Below are positions 41,905 through 52,050 of a stretch of 64,000 nucleotides of DNA, piece after piece; positions within the stretch are counted from its first letter, which is position 1, and every line of letters starts with the position of its first letter. The notes under the pieces are model-generated. The model saw nothing but the letters and a program-made list of their open reading frames with translations. It was not told where the DNA came from and did no database searches. This stretch comes from Chrysopilus asiliformis (taxonomy: Eukaryota; Arthropoda; Insecta; Diptera; Rhagionidae), in assembly GCA_964034945.1 (NCBI GenBank), contig OZ035961.1, positions 44,690,184 to 44,754,183 on the forward strand. The letters run 5' to 3'. Made by a program: the position numbers and the translations under genes.

Positions 41905-42068
41905 TTTAAAAGCTTTTATTTAGCTCGCTATCTTGTTTGTTTGTCTGTTTGTCAGATCAAATCTTGCAACCCAATTTTGACCCACTTCCACTTGTCCGAT
42001 TGACTTGAAATTTTGCACACTTATATAAGTCCGATGACAATACAATATTTTCACTACTTCGTCCTTAT
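41905..42068 (+). repeat. (GTTT/GTCT)-tract repeat head
   Basis: AAAAGCTTTTATTTAGCTCGC is followed by GTTTGTTTGTCTGTTTGTC and, 60 nt later, GACTTGAAATTTTGCACAC. It leads straight into the 122-bp satellite. AAAAGCTTTTA and GCTCGCT recur in the hairpin at 42950-43015, so the two likely bound one element. Confidence 0.5.
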
Positions 42069-42800
42069 AAGGATAACGGAAGGTCCTGTAAGGATAACGT
42101 GATTATCCTTTTCTCCAAATTTTCCGGAAAAAAATCTATCCTGGGGGTTTTTGGCGTCGCTGAATCCGAATCTGTCATTAAAAAGTCAGTAAGGATAACG
42201 GAAGGTCCTGTAAGGATAACGTGATTATCCTTTTCTCCAAATTTTCCGGAAAAAAAATCTATCCTGGGGGTTTTTGGGGTCGCTGAATCCGAATCTGTCA
42301 TTAAAAAGTCTGTAAGGATAACGGAAGGTCCTGTAAGGATAACGTGATTATCCTTTTCTCCAAATTTTCCGGAAAAAAATCTATTCTGGGGTTTTTGGGG
42401 TCGCTGAATCCGAATCTGTCATCAAAAACTCTGTAAGGATAACTGAAGGTCCTGTAAGGATCACGTGATTATCCTTTTCTCCAAATTTTCCGGAAAAAAA
42501 TCTATCCTGGGGGTTTTTGGGGTCGCTGAATCCGAATCTGTCATTAAAAAGTCTGTAAGGATAACGGAAGGTCCTGTAAGGATAACGTGATTATCCTTTT
42601 CTCCAAATTTTCCGGAAAAAAAATCTATTCTGGGGTTTTTGGGATCGCTGAATCCGAATCTGTCATTAAAAAGTCTGTAAGGATAACGGAATGTCCTGTA
42701 AGGATAACGTGATTATCCTTTTTCTCAATTGTTCCGGGAAAAAATATATTCTGCGGGTTTTGGGGTTCGCTGAATACGATTCTCAAGTTAAAAAGCCTGT
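42069..42800. repeat. 122-bp tandem satellite, six copies
   Basis: Units start AAGGATAACGGAAGGTCCTG at 42069, 42191, 42314, 42435, 42557 and 42679, with a degenerate seventh from about 42797. Each contains two AAGGATAAC motifs, a GATTATCC complement, TTTTCCGGAAAA and GGGTCGCTGAATCCGAATCTG. ORFs over it are artefacts of the repetition. Confidence 0.92.
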
Positions 42801-42857
42801 AAGGACATCTCAAATGTAAAGCTATATATTCGAAGACTAAAAAGAACAAAATAAAAA

Positions 42858-43117
42858 AAAATAAAAAAAAATTTTTTAAAAAAAGCTTTTATTAAAAAAA
42901 ATGCACTAAAAAGAAAAAAATAATTTTCTGGACGCTGTGTATCACAAATATAAAAGCTTTTAAAAAGCGAGATAAAGCATAAAACAATAAAATAAACATT
43001 TATCTCGCTTTTTAAAAGCTTTTATATTTGTGATACACAGCGTCCAGAAAATTATTTTTTTCTTTTTAGTGCATTTTTTTTAATAAAAGCTTTTTTTAAA
43101 AAATTTTTTTTAATTTT
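42858..43117. repeat. Large hairpin, 117-bp arms, 22-nt loop
   Basis: The left arm (about 42858-42976) and right arm (42999-43117) are complementary, including AAAATGCACTAAAAAG, TTTCTGGACGCTGTGTATCA and AAAAGCTTTTAAAAAGCGAG. Its AAAATGCACTAAAAAG-AAAAAATAATTTT segment is shared with the arms of the element at 52051-53262. Confidence 0.85.
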
Positions 43118-43119
43118 TT

Positions 43120-43872
43120 TTTTCATATTTGTTTGAAAATTGGTTTGGTTTTTTGAGGCATTATTATTAGGAATAAAAAATTACAAATTATATATATAAA
43201 TTTTGAAATTAAATATTGATAAAAATGAGTTAAAAATGAGAAATTTAAAAGTCAAAGATAAGGAGAAATGATAAGAGCATTTAATATCGTGTTTATTATT
43301 ATATTTCTTAGGAGCTATAGGTAGGTAGTTTTAACAAATTATTATTTTGCTTCTTAATAATTGGTTTTTATCTCGATTCATTGAAAAAAATGAGATGAAT
43401 GATAAATAGAATATTAAAAATTCCCAAAAGAAAAAAAATATAATAGGGAGAGAATAACAAAGAAAATGCAAACATAAGTTTCTTTAATATATTGAATTTT
43501 ATATAGAGAGCTATCTGTTTTTAATAATAAATAGTTAAGAAATAAATTTCTGCAAAAATTACAAAAAAAAACCCAAACAAATGAAATTGAACAAAAACCT
43601 ATTATTGACATTATTAAATTTTAAATGAAATAAAAACAAGTAATTTTAATAAACAAATAAAAGGAGAGACATTTAAACAAAACTTAAAACATTTGATGTG
43701 TAAATTAAATTAGACAAATATAATAAATTATATTAAAAAAGAAAAAAAGATGATGCAAAATAATAATACTAATAAAACTAAAAAATATGTAAATTGATTC
43801 ATTTTTTTAATTGTTTTATCCTTCCTAAATTACACTAGGCAACCATATTGGGTTTGTAGTGGTTCTTCAAGC
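43120..43872. other. AT-rich non-coding stretch
   Basis: No recognisable gene or repeat end. Confidence 0.5.
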
Positions 43873-44123
43873 TACCCAGCAAGATTCGGAACTAGTTACG
43901 TAACTAGTGGAGTAACGTGATAATTCACTGTTACCCTATGCGTGAATCTTCTTAGAGCGTTGGGAGAAAACTCACGTGCAATTGACAATCTGTGTGAATG
44001 TCTATCGCACTTACTCCAACACCAAACGTATATAAGTATGTCTTGCTCTAGCAATGTAGAAACGAGACAGCCTTATGCTTATTAGGTGTGAGATGAAATG
44101 AGACGAAATATGTGAATATTTTG

Positions 44124-44173
44124 TTACCAGTAACGCTAAAAGTAACATGTGTTACTTTTAGCGTTACTGGTAA
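44124..44173. repeat. Perfect hairpin, 24-bp arms
   Basis: TTACCAGTAACGCTAAAAGT opens the left arm (44124-44147). A TG loop and the exact complement (44150-44173) follow. Confidence 0.85.
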
Positions 44174-44501
44174 AAAAATACTCCGATAATTTTATTTTTA
44201 TTAAAATGTTTTCCGAATCCTCATTTCTTGTGTTTTCCGGATCCTCATTTGGCGAAGCAGGAGCGTTTGCTATTCCCAATGAAATTTCTGCGGAAGCAAC
44301 ATCGAGTGGAAATTCCACAATTTGAAGATCCGAGTTCAAATTAAGGAATTCCCGAATTATTCGATGTTGCTTTCGCAGATATGTCACTGGGAATAACAAA
44401 AGTTGATGCAAGAACAGAATGGTTGGATGGAATGACATTAGTTTGTCTCTCTTCGTCCAATGGCGATGCGAAAGTAAATAAGAATACTTCACCACTACTA
44501 T

Positions 44502-44605
44502 AGCATTCAGCACCGAGACAATTTTAAGGAACCGGGTTTCGGTGCTAGAATCTTCGAGAACCGGGTACCCGGTTCTGGAACCGGTGCTGAAAATGTGGCT
44601 AGGTT
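44502..44605. repeat. ACCGGGTACCCGG-type arm, left; partner at 47930-48045
   Basis: AGCATTCAGCACCGAGAC, GGAACCGGGTTTCGGTGC and GAACCGGGTACCCGGTTC here are matched inversely near 48045 by GGTATTGAATGCT, CCCGGGTACCCGGGTTTCGG and AACCGGGT. They look like the subterminal arms of a separate TIR element within the cluster. No clear duplication. Confidence 0.45.
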
Positions 44606-44842
44606 TTACATGTGTTGTGTTTTGTTGGTAATTTACGCATAGGAAAGAAAGAAAAACCGCGTCCACGATTATATCGGTTATCTTTACTCCAACGTAGGTA
44701 CTCGGAAAAATCCCTAGGTTTCCTAACTAAAGGGTGGTTAAATTTTAAGGGCCGATGTTGAATGTGAACCACACCTAAACGTCAAGTTTTTTTCTGCATT
44801 TCATTTGACATTTCTCAATTTCAGACTAACTCAATTTGAACC

Positions 44843-46311
44843 ATGGAAAGATACACAATCGAGCAACGCGTTAAAGTTATTCAGGCTTATTATGAAAATG
44901 GGCGTTCAAATCAAAATGCATATCGTGCACTTCGTGATTTTTTCGGTCAATTTAATCGTCCAAATGTGCGTACAATCGGAAAAATCGTGCAAAAATTTGA
45001 GCAAACCGGGTCTGTAGGAGATGTGAAAACACCAGTGCATGCTCGTACTGCAGAAACTATTGCTGCTGTTCGCGATAGTGTGGCTGAAGAGCCGTGCACC
45101 TCAACTCGTCGTCGTGCCCAACAATTGCACCTCCCACGCTCGTCGTTGATGGACATTATGCATAAAGACTTGCATTTACACGCTTACAAGGTGCAATTGA
45201 CTCAAGAACTAAAGCCTCTTGACAGTGACGTTTCTTCTAAGGTGCGAGGGTGTTCACTGCACACCCTACTGAAATCCAATATGTATCGGAAATCTATTTT
45301 TAATTAATTTCTTTTTTTTGTGCCAATTCTTTCGACAATTTACCAATGGCAATGGTTGCCTAAAGCACCCGCACCCTACATTACCAACCTGTTTCTTTAT
45401 TTTTCGATCTTTCGACCAACCAAGTGTTCTCCACTTTACAGCGAACCAAAGTAAAAATTGCTTGTGGCCTTCTTTCCTGCTCGCCCCTTAGCGAAACACA
45501 CTCGAAACGCAATACCGACTCTTTCGGTCGTTCGACCAACTCGAGTGTTCTCCAATTTACAGCGCACCAAAGCAAAGTAAAAACACATATGACTAAGTAA
45601 AAGTCTATAATAAAAAACGTTTCACCGCACACAAAGTTCACAAGAAGTAACCGCACACAACGATGAATTTGGGTGCTCCAGAAAAAGCCGCACGGCGAAC
45701 CGATGCGATGTTGGTTGTTGCTTGCCGCGATGCTGCGAAACCCGACAATAGAAAACCGACCATCGCATGGCCGTTCGGCTGACGTGCTGATGCGTGTGGG
45801 TGTGTGTGCCAAGCAAAACAGCAATATTGCTTGCTCATCAGCTCAGTCGGTTTCTGATTTTACAGGTGTTCAGTTGGCTTTTGTGTATGAGAAATAATTA
45901 ATTTAATATTATGGCTTGTGAATGCGGATGCGCAATCGAAAAATTGTTTGAGAAACCATTTTCTCTTCGTCTATCACGTCCCGGACGTGATCCTGGATAA
46001 AACTAAGAGTAGACGTCTTATCATTTAACAGAAACTTAATATTGAACACCCTACTGAAAGCAGCACGCCACGTCACTGCCTCTTGACCATTTCAAGCGTC
46101 GTCAATGGTCAGAATGGTGGCAAGAAATGGCAACAGTGGATGATCAATTTTCGAAGAAAATCATCTTCAGTGATGAGGCACATTTTCACCTCAGTGGATT
46201 CGTCAATAAGCAGAACAGCCGCATTTGGGCGAATGATAATCCAAGAGTGATTGTCGAAAAACCAATGCACCCACAAAGAGTGACTGTTTGGTGCGGTTTA
46301 TGGGCTGGCGG
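44843..46311 (+). pseudogene. Mariner-type transposase, interrupted and C-terminally replaced
   Basis: The start ATG at 44843 opens MERYTIEQRVKVIQAYYENG, a helix-turn-helix region of the DUF4817 type, followed by RTIGKIVQKFEQTGSVGD and AAVRDSVAEEPCTSTRRRAQ. Reading breaks at 45222 where another element is inserted. After 46086 the DDE domain resumes (QWSEWWQEMATVDD, then IIFSDEAHFHLSGFVNKQN with the first catalytic Asp, and VTVWCGLWAGG). It stops at 46311 where the inverted left end begins, so the second and third acidic residues are lost. Non-functional. Confidence 0.85.
45223..46078. mobile_element. 856-bp non-autonomous element with 8-bp duplication (hAT-like)
   Basis: CAGTGACGT at 45223 and ACGTCACTG ending at 46078 form 9-bp TIRs. 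Perfect 8-bp duplications CCTCTTGA lie at 45215-45222 and 46079-46086. ACACCCTACTGAAA occurs near both ends in direct orientation (45258, 46046) and inverted GGGTGTTCA at the left. An internal TTCGACCAAC…GTGTTCTCCA…TTTACAGCG block is duplicated (45412 and 45530). hAT is favoured by duplication length; P-type or Merlin elements also make 8-9 bp. Confidence 0.8.
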
Positions 46312-46527
46312 CACGAAGTGCACGATATGCATTTTGATTTGAACGCCCATTTTCATAATAAGCCTGAATAACTTTAACGCGTTGCTCGATTGTGTATCTT
46401 TCCATGGTTCAAATTGAGTTAGTCTGAAATTGAGAAATGTCAAATGAAATGCAGAAAAAAACTTGACGTTTAGGTGTGGTTCACATTCAACATCGGCCCT
46501 TAAAATTTAACCACCCTTTAGTTAAAC

Positions 46528-46640
46528 CAGCGTTTCTCAACCTTTCAGTATTCGCGGCCCAATTTTCAATCAAAATTGTCATCGCGCCCCCCTGCATACA
46601 ATAAAATCACAGATATCGGAATTAGAATAGATATCGTGTT
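46528..46640. mobile_element. hAT-like terminus (CAGCGTTTCTCAACC)
   Basis: CAGCGTTTCTCAACCTTTCA followed by GCGGCCCAATTTT and GCGCCCCCCTGCAT resembles the start of widespread hAT MITEs. No right end was found, so it is a fragment. Confidence 0.4.
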
Positions 46641-46815
46641 TTGCTATCTCAAATGGGCCACTGAAATGTCAAAATATTATTATGGGGAAAGGAGATAAAT
46701 ATATCATGCTTCGTTTTGGAATATAGAATGTTTGTAGTTCACTTAAAAGCTAAAATTCATTTTTAATTTGAAACTTGATAAAAGCAAAGTTGGCAATTCT
46801 GGATTCATTTCACTA

Positions 46816-47303
46816 TAGCAGGGTTTAGACGAAGCGAGTAACTCGCTGCAAGTAGACGTAAATACACGCGATTTGAGCTAGTGTGCGACGCTCGCATATG
46901 TGTGAGAATACTCGCTTCTCTCTCAAAAATAATAGAAAGCCATTCTATTTTTCTAGCAAGTAAAAACCAATACAATAACATGGAACCGTGTAGACAAGAG
47001 GTGGTTTTATGTGTGTGTGTTTCGGTTCATTTTATATTTGCTGCTTTGCCAGAAAACGTCATAACATTTTAAGAAAAAACCACACGGATATAAAAAATTC
47101 GTCGGCAACAAACAGTTTCAGGTCGAAATTCGCAAATTTTTCCACAAAAAAGAGTCGTGATATTTTTTCTCAGAAAATTTTAGGTTATGTTTTCCTTCGG
47201 CTGTCATTCTACTTGCAACGATTTACTCGCATCGTGTAAACGAAGCAAACTACTTGCCTCTCTTTACTCGCAGCGAGTTACTCGCTGTGTATAAGCCCTG
47301 CTT
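46816..47303. mobile_element. 488-bp TIR element, Harbinger-like
   Basis: The left end AGCAGGGTTTAGACGAAGCG and the right end, read inward, AGCAGGGCTTATACACAGCG both continue into AGTAACTCGCTGC. A 3-bp TAT flanks each side. Internal ACTCGCTG/AGCGAGT motifs are palindromic. The terminal GGGTTTAGA resembles the 36833 element. Confidence 0.6.
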
Positions 47304-47930
47304 ATGGCATGCAAGTAAATATTAGGCTTATGAAAATAGAGAAAGCATTAGTGTTTTTGGCCCATTTCTTTATACGGGCTTTTCAAGTAAGGCGCATTCT
47401 ATGGGATATATTTCTGTGAATAAAATGTATACAATAATAACGTAATTTGAGTATTTTGGCGCTAAACCTACACTACTACCCTAATTTTAAACACAAATTA
47501 CCAAGAAAACAGTAATTTATTGACATTTGGCAACACCGATCCTCAGCGTTGACAAAACAAGAATCCGGTGCCTTTTTATTGCTCTTGCGTCATTTTTGCG
47601 GTCTCGCGAGAAGTTGTTTTAACCCTGAAATCAAAATGAACGCGAAACTGGCGCAGAAACTGTCACTTAAAAGTTTGGTTCCCACATAAAAAAACCATTT
47701 TAACTTTACAGGAAATTTAATACTTTCTGTGAGCGCATATAAATCTATTATATTGTCGTTGTTTTAAGGAGACTTTGTAAAGAAAATGTAATCGGATGGC
47801 TTAATTTTGCATTAATCTTTTAATTTACAGTTATTATTAACAAAAATATGTGCTTACAAATATGTATTTCGTATATATTCAGCAGCGAACGAACAGTATT
47901 TTGATATTTTAGCATGTAAGAAATTGCTTG
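47304..47930. other. Unassigned interior of the cluster
   Basis: Nothing recognisable; no credible reading frame. Confidence 0.45.
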
Positions 47931-48129
47931 CTTTCAGCACCGAAAACCGGGTAATTTTACCCAATTCAAACCCGGTTTTCGGTTCCAGAAAATGGCCGGG
48001 ATTCCCGGGTACCCGGGTTTCGGGAACCCGGTATTGAATGCTCTAACCACTACACGCACATTTACATCCTTCTACAGATGCGAAGTGTTGCATTTGTAGT
48101 TGAACACGTTACTAAAATCTTGCTGGGTA

Positions 48130-48620
48130 CTCATGCATCATGACTACATTATCAAAAAAATAGGAAAAGATTTTCATCAGACCAGAGTTTCGAAGAATAT
48201 CATTTACAACTTATAACCATTTGGGTCAGAATTTCTTATTAATTACACAGTAGAACCTCGGGACCAAAATGACGAAATTTGGACCTCAGATTCAACAGTG
48301 ATCAACAGCCTCTAAAATCCCCTAATGCAATTTTTCCCAAAAAAAATGATAAAATGATATTCGTACTATCTTTACAGGACCTAAATGAATTTTGACACAC
48401 TTGAAGCCTAGCTTAATTGTTCCGCATCCCCGAAAATTTTAAGATTAATTATTAATTTCATCAAATTCGGTCGAGCCGTTTTCAAAATAAAGGGGATATG
48501 CCTGAGAGGCACACGACGCGCTTTTACATAATAAAAAAAAATTTGCTAGAGGTCCATAAATATGAAAAGGACGAAAAATGCAAATTTTTTGTGCGGTTCT
48601 TAAGACAAAACGCAAAATTA
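48130..48620. other. Non-coding stretch
   Basis: No recognised gene or repeat end between the nested cluster and the next mariner. Confidence 0.5.
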
Positions 48621-48622
48621 TA

Positions 48623-49148
48623 TCGGGTCTTTCAACAAGGACATCACAATTTTGTATTTAAATAAAGCACAGAATAATTGAGATATCGGGCTGAAATTTA
48701 TTCCAGGTGTAGTGGACATGTTACATTTAAGTATGAAATTCGATGTCGTTTATATGGCCACCGCGAGCACGTTTGCGCTGATTGATTCTTTGGAGCCAAT
48801 TTTCTACCACTCTTCCACACATATCGGCCGATATTGTTCCTGAGCTCCTCTAACGTTGTTGGCTTGTTGGCATAAACCAACGACTTAACATAACCCCATA
48901 AAAAGAAATCCAACGGCGTTAAATCGCATGAGCGAGGTGGCCATTCGACCGGACCATTTCTCGAGATTACACGATTACCGAACTTCTCCTTCAATAGATT
49001 GTTTGACCAGCTGTGTGGCATAAAAAAACCTTAAAAATAAAAAATGTAAACCTTGACTGACGTTTTAGCATTGCCAGATCATAAAAAAAGTTTTAGGGTG
49101 CGTTTTTATTAAAATACAAAATTGTTATGTCCTTGTTGAAAGACCCTT
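48623..49148 (-). mobile_element. 526-bp deleted Tc1/mariner-type element
   Basis: Inverted ends GGGTCTTTCAACAAGGACAT and TGTCCTTGTTGAAAGACCC extend to about 38 bp with ACAAAATTGT. TA flanks at 48621-48622 and 49149-49150. The left terminal dinucleotide is TC where the right end would predict AA. It carries only the last part of a transposase. Confidence 0.82.
48698..49021 (-). pseudogene. Mariner-type transposase, C-terminal remnant
   Basis: WPPRSCDLTPLDFFLWGYVK contains the third acidic position and is nearly the same as in the element at 12447, so the two belong to one transposase group. A frame change follows RNNIG; the other frame would give VVENWLQRINQRKRARGGH, the usual end. The N-terminal domains are deleted. 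Confidence 0.82.
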
Positions 49149-49150
49149 TA

Positions 49151-49600
49151 CTTGTGGAATAGAAACATATGTTTGAAAATGAGATGTTCCTCTGAACCAC
49201 ACATCGTGCATTTTAGGATTAATGGATTCTGAAAGTCCCGTTTGAGATATGAAAGTTTATTTGTAAATTTTTTTCAAAGAAAATTAAAATGTTTTTTTTT
49301 TACATATTCTAGGTCAAATGTTATATGGCGTGACCTTGAAATTAAAAACTATCTAAAACTCATACTCTTACATATCAAATGAAAGCCTATAAAATAGTCT
49401 TAAAAACGTATTTAATACAGACCGCTTTCTCATTTCTAGCCTAAGTAATGACTCATCTTGTGATTGCACTTTAGAGCTGCAACTCTCAAACTTCAAAGTG
49501 ATGTAACTCTGAAAATACTGCAAATAAACATCTGAAATTTTGCATTTTCCACAAGCTCTGAAAGAAATTCAAGACAAATATGTTTTTTGCTCGGCTTGAC
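49151..49600. other. Non-coding stretch
   Basis: No gene or repeat recognised. Confidence 0.5.
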
Positions 49601-49603
49601 GTA

Positions 49604-50749
49604 CACCCAGAGAAAAATCTCATTCAATCTGACGAAAATGCTACGTATAATTAACAAATATTGCGTCAATATACGTCCAACACAACTTTGTGTTATCCTA
49701 ACAAAATTGAGTTTGTTAATTTTACGTTGTCACGTTTTTCAGATGGTTACTGAAAAATCTATGTTATCTTAACAAAAACAATACGTAAACTCAACACAAC
49801 TTCTGTTATATTGCTCTTAACAAAATTTTGTGTTGTCTTAACAAAAATTCTTACGTCAATTTTACCTTGCAACTTTTGTGTAATGTTTGTTGTTTCAACA
49901 CAAAAGTAGGTTTGTTGTACAGAATTTTGTGTTATGTGAACAAGATTTTCAGTAACATTGAAGAAAACACTGTGTTCAACGTACACAACCCAGACGTGTA
50001 ATGAACAAATTTTTGGTTCACATTACATATAATAACTACGTTAATACTACGTCAAATTTTGTTGCTTTTACATTTATACCGTGTGGAAACTAGCATATAA
50101 TCTGTGTTAGTTTTACACATAAAATATGTCTTTCATACACGGAAAAAACATATAGGAACCGTTCCACCAAAATCGCATGCTCCAGTGGGAAAAAAGGGAA
50201 AAAAGGGCATAAAAGGGCATATGGGAAAAAAGGACATAGTGGCCAAATATAGCAGTCATTCATATAAAAAAGTTGTAACGGCTCCCAAATTTTAGGCAGG
50301 TTCAAGCTATATAAACTCCGAGTTCGCAAACCACGTGTGAATTATAATAGAAGAAAAAAAATCGACTTGAATTATTACGTGAAGTTTTGTTAGCTTTACT
50401 CGGAATTGTGTTATAGGTACATAGATAATATGTAACAGAGAGCTTCTTCATGTTTTTGATTATTTGTATCAACAACAAACGATATTTGTAATTTTCACAA
50501 CCTTTTGTGTTGTTACTACACAACTTATTTTCGATATACGATTTCTTTGGGTAAAAATTTAACACAAGCACTTTTGTTGGCTGCACATGTATGTACGTAA
50601 ATCCTACATATTCTATGTTATTAGAATAACACAATTTTTCGTTCGGAGAACAGAACTTCTGTTATCTATACGTTTTTTCTTGTGTTAAAGTTCAACACAA
50701 AGTCTTTTGTTAATTTTACTAAGATTTTACTAAGATTTTTCTCTGGGTG
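49604..50749. mobile_element. 1.15-kb TA-flanked TIR element with internal TTTTGTGTT motifs
   Basis: CACCCAGAGAAAAATCT and its complement AGATTTTTCTCTGGGTG mark the ends, with TA at 49602-49603 and 50750-50751. The interior is dominated by degenerate repeats of AACACAAAA / TTTTGTGTT and ACGTAAA / TTTACGT in both orientations at irregular spacing (49670-50080 and 50370-50720), around a GGGAAAAAAGGGCATA-rich core (50185-50240). No protein. Confidence 0.7.
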
Positions 50750-50751
50750 TA

Positions 50752-51362
50752 GATTCACATATTAGAGTCAATATATATTATTTTTTTTCGCTAATATCTT
50801 CTTTCTAGTGAATGTTACGATAAAATATGAAAGGACGAATTTATAATAAATTAAATGTGTTACAATTTGTTAAAATATTTTTGCTTAAGTCGAACCATTT
50901 GGGAGCTATAAGGCATTTAAGTCGAAAAAAGGACATCTCCATTATGCTTTTAGTCTTTTTTGGTATTTTTTGGGGCAAAATTTTAGTCTTTTTTGGGGAG
51001 AAATATTTCTGATAGTATTTTTAGATAGCTCAGTACCTTTAAAAGACGCTGAAAACCACTCTTCTATGATGAAAATATAAATTTCTGTAAATTTTTGAAT
51101 GTCCATCCTTCGTGGACAGTTCTCGCCCACTAAAATTTACCTTTACCCGTCCCTGTAAACCCCTGTCCCGAATCCTTGGAGGAATTGTGTCACGGTTGGC
51201 GCCATTAGGTAAATTGTTCGCTAAGAAAAGTTTTTGCCCACTCAAATCTACTCTTCCTTTTGCATCTAAACACCTCTTCTGCTATCTTCTGAACAGTTAG
51301 AGCAATTTTTACAAGGTTTGCGCCATCAGCTCTGTTAATATTTTTATTAAAGTATATTAGAA
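50752..51362. other. Non-coding stretch
   Basis: Short duplications of TTTTTTGGGG-type sequence near 50955-51000. Nothing else recognised. Confidence 0.45.
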
Positions 51363-51366
51363 TTAA

Positions 51367-51502
51367 GGTTCGTCCTGCGACGGGTAACTGCAATCTTGGT
51401 AGGACTCGTTTTATTTAGGGCAATGAGCTTGAAAAGTGAAATCAAAAGTAAGATCCCACAGAATTTCTACCAAGATTGCGGTTACCTGTTTTAGGACGGG
51501 CT
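51367..51502. mobile_element. 136-bp TTAA-flanked MITE
   Basis: GGTTCGTCCTGCGACGGGTA and the right-end complement (AAGCCCGTCCTAAAACAGGTAACCGCAATC read inward) are flanked by TTAA at 51363-51366 and 51503-51506. CTGCAATCTTGGTAG / CTACCAAGATTGCGG form the inner stem. piggyBac-like by target site only. Confidence 0.6.
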
Positions 51503-51506
51503 TTAA

Positions 51507-52045
51507 TTCTAGTTTAATTATAATTAACATAACTCTGGTAGGAAAGAAGTTTTGAATATTTTATCGTTTCTTACCCTCTTGTAAGCGAATTAAAGAATAC
51601 ATTTTTGCCGTTGAAGAAAATTTGAACCGTTGTGTTTCTATGGACAAGAGGTGAAAAAGCGGTTTGATTGCATTTTGTTGGTCCGTAAGGATATGAAGAA
51701 CCATATGCTTTCGTTATTGTCAAAACTGAATTATTATTCACCAGAAAGTAAACCAAATGTTTTTAAAATCACAATTTTAAGCAGTGGAAATTAGCGAAAA
51801 GAAAACTGCAAATAATTTCAGTACGGTTTCGGTCTTTCATCTTTTCAAAAATGCGGTTCGGTCGCGCTTACAGTTTTTTCCCAAATTTGCAGTTTCCTTT
51901 CCTACTCTCGATGCGAAGCTCTTTTTTTAACACGAAGAAAATTACCAAAGACATAATTTAGAAATGTTATTGTTATACGACAATCAGACTGCATTGTTTA
52001 AGATTACAAATCGGGAGCAATAAACTCATTACTTAATCATACTAA
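51507..52045. other. Non-coding stretch
   Basis: No gene or element end recognised. Confidence 0.5.
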
Positions 52046-52050
52046 TATAT

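Larger units (their letters stand above)
44730..46518 (+). mobile_element. Tc1/mariner-type element with 207-bp inverted ends, interrupted
   Basis: Ends AAGGGTGGTTAAATTTTAAG … complement are flanked by TA (44728-44729, 46519-46520). The inverted repeats extend 207 bp (44730-44936 and 46312-46518) and include the 5' untranslated region and start codon of the transposase, so the right end is an inverted copy of the left. An 856-bp element plus an 8-bp duplication interrupts the interior. Without it the element would be about 925 bp. Confidence 0.85.
43875..48127. mobile_element. Outer TIR element of a nested cluster
   Basis: CCCAGCAAGATT at 43875-43886 and its complement at 48116-48127 are each flanked by TA. 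Inside are ACCGGGTACCCGG-rich arms (44505-44600 and 47935-48045), a 24-bp-arm hairpin (44124-44173), a mariner (44730-46518), a hAT-like start (46528) and a Harbinger-like MITE (46816-47303). The short 12-bp TIR makes the outer pairing less certain than the inner elements. Confidence 0.5.

Noticed and set aside
42065..42849. Minus-strand frames with MTDSDSATPKTPRIDF repeats
   Set aside because: A 122-bp satellite read through; unit length is not a multiple of three and the frame is kept only by chance in part of the array.
45638..45897. Overlapping minus- and plus-strand frames inside the 856-bp element
   Set aside because: No domain; they lie in a non-autonomous element and overlap on both strands.
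50090..50329. Frames over the GGGAAAAAAGGGCATA core
   Set aside because: Low-complexity sequence within a non-coding TIR element.
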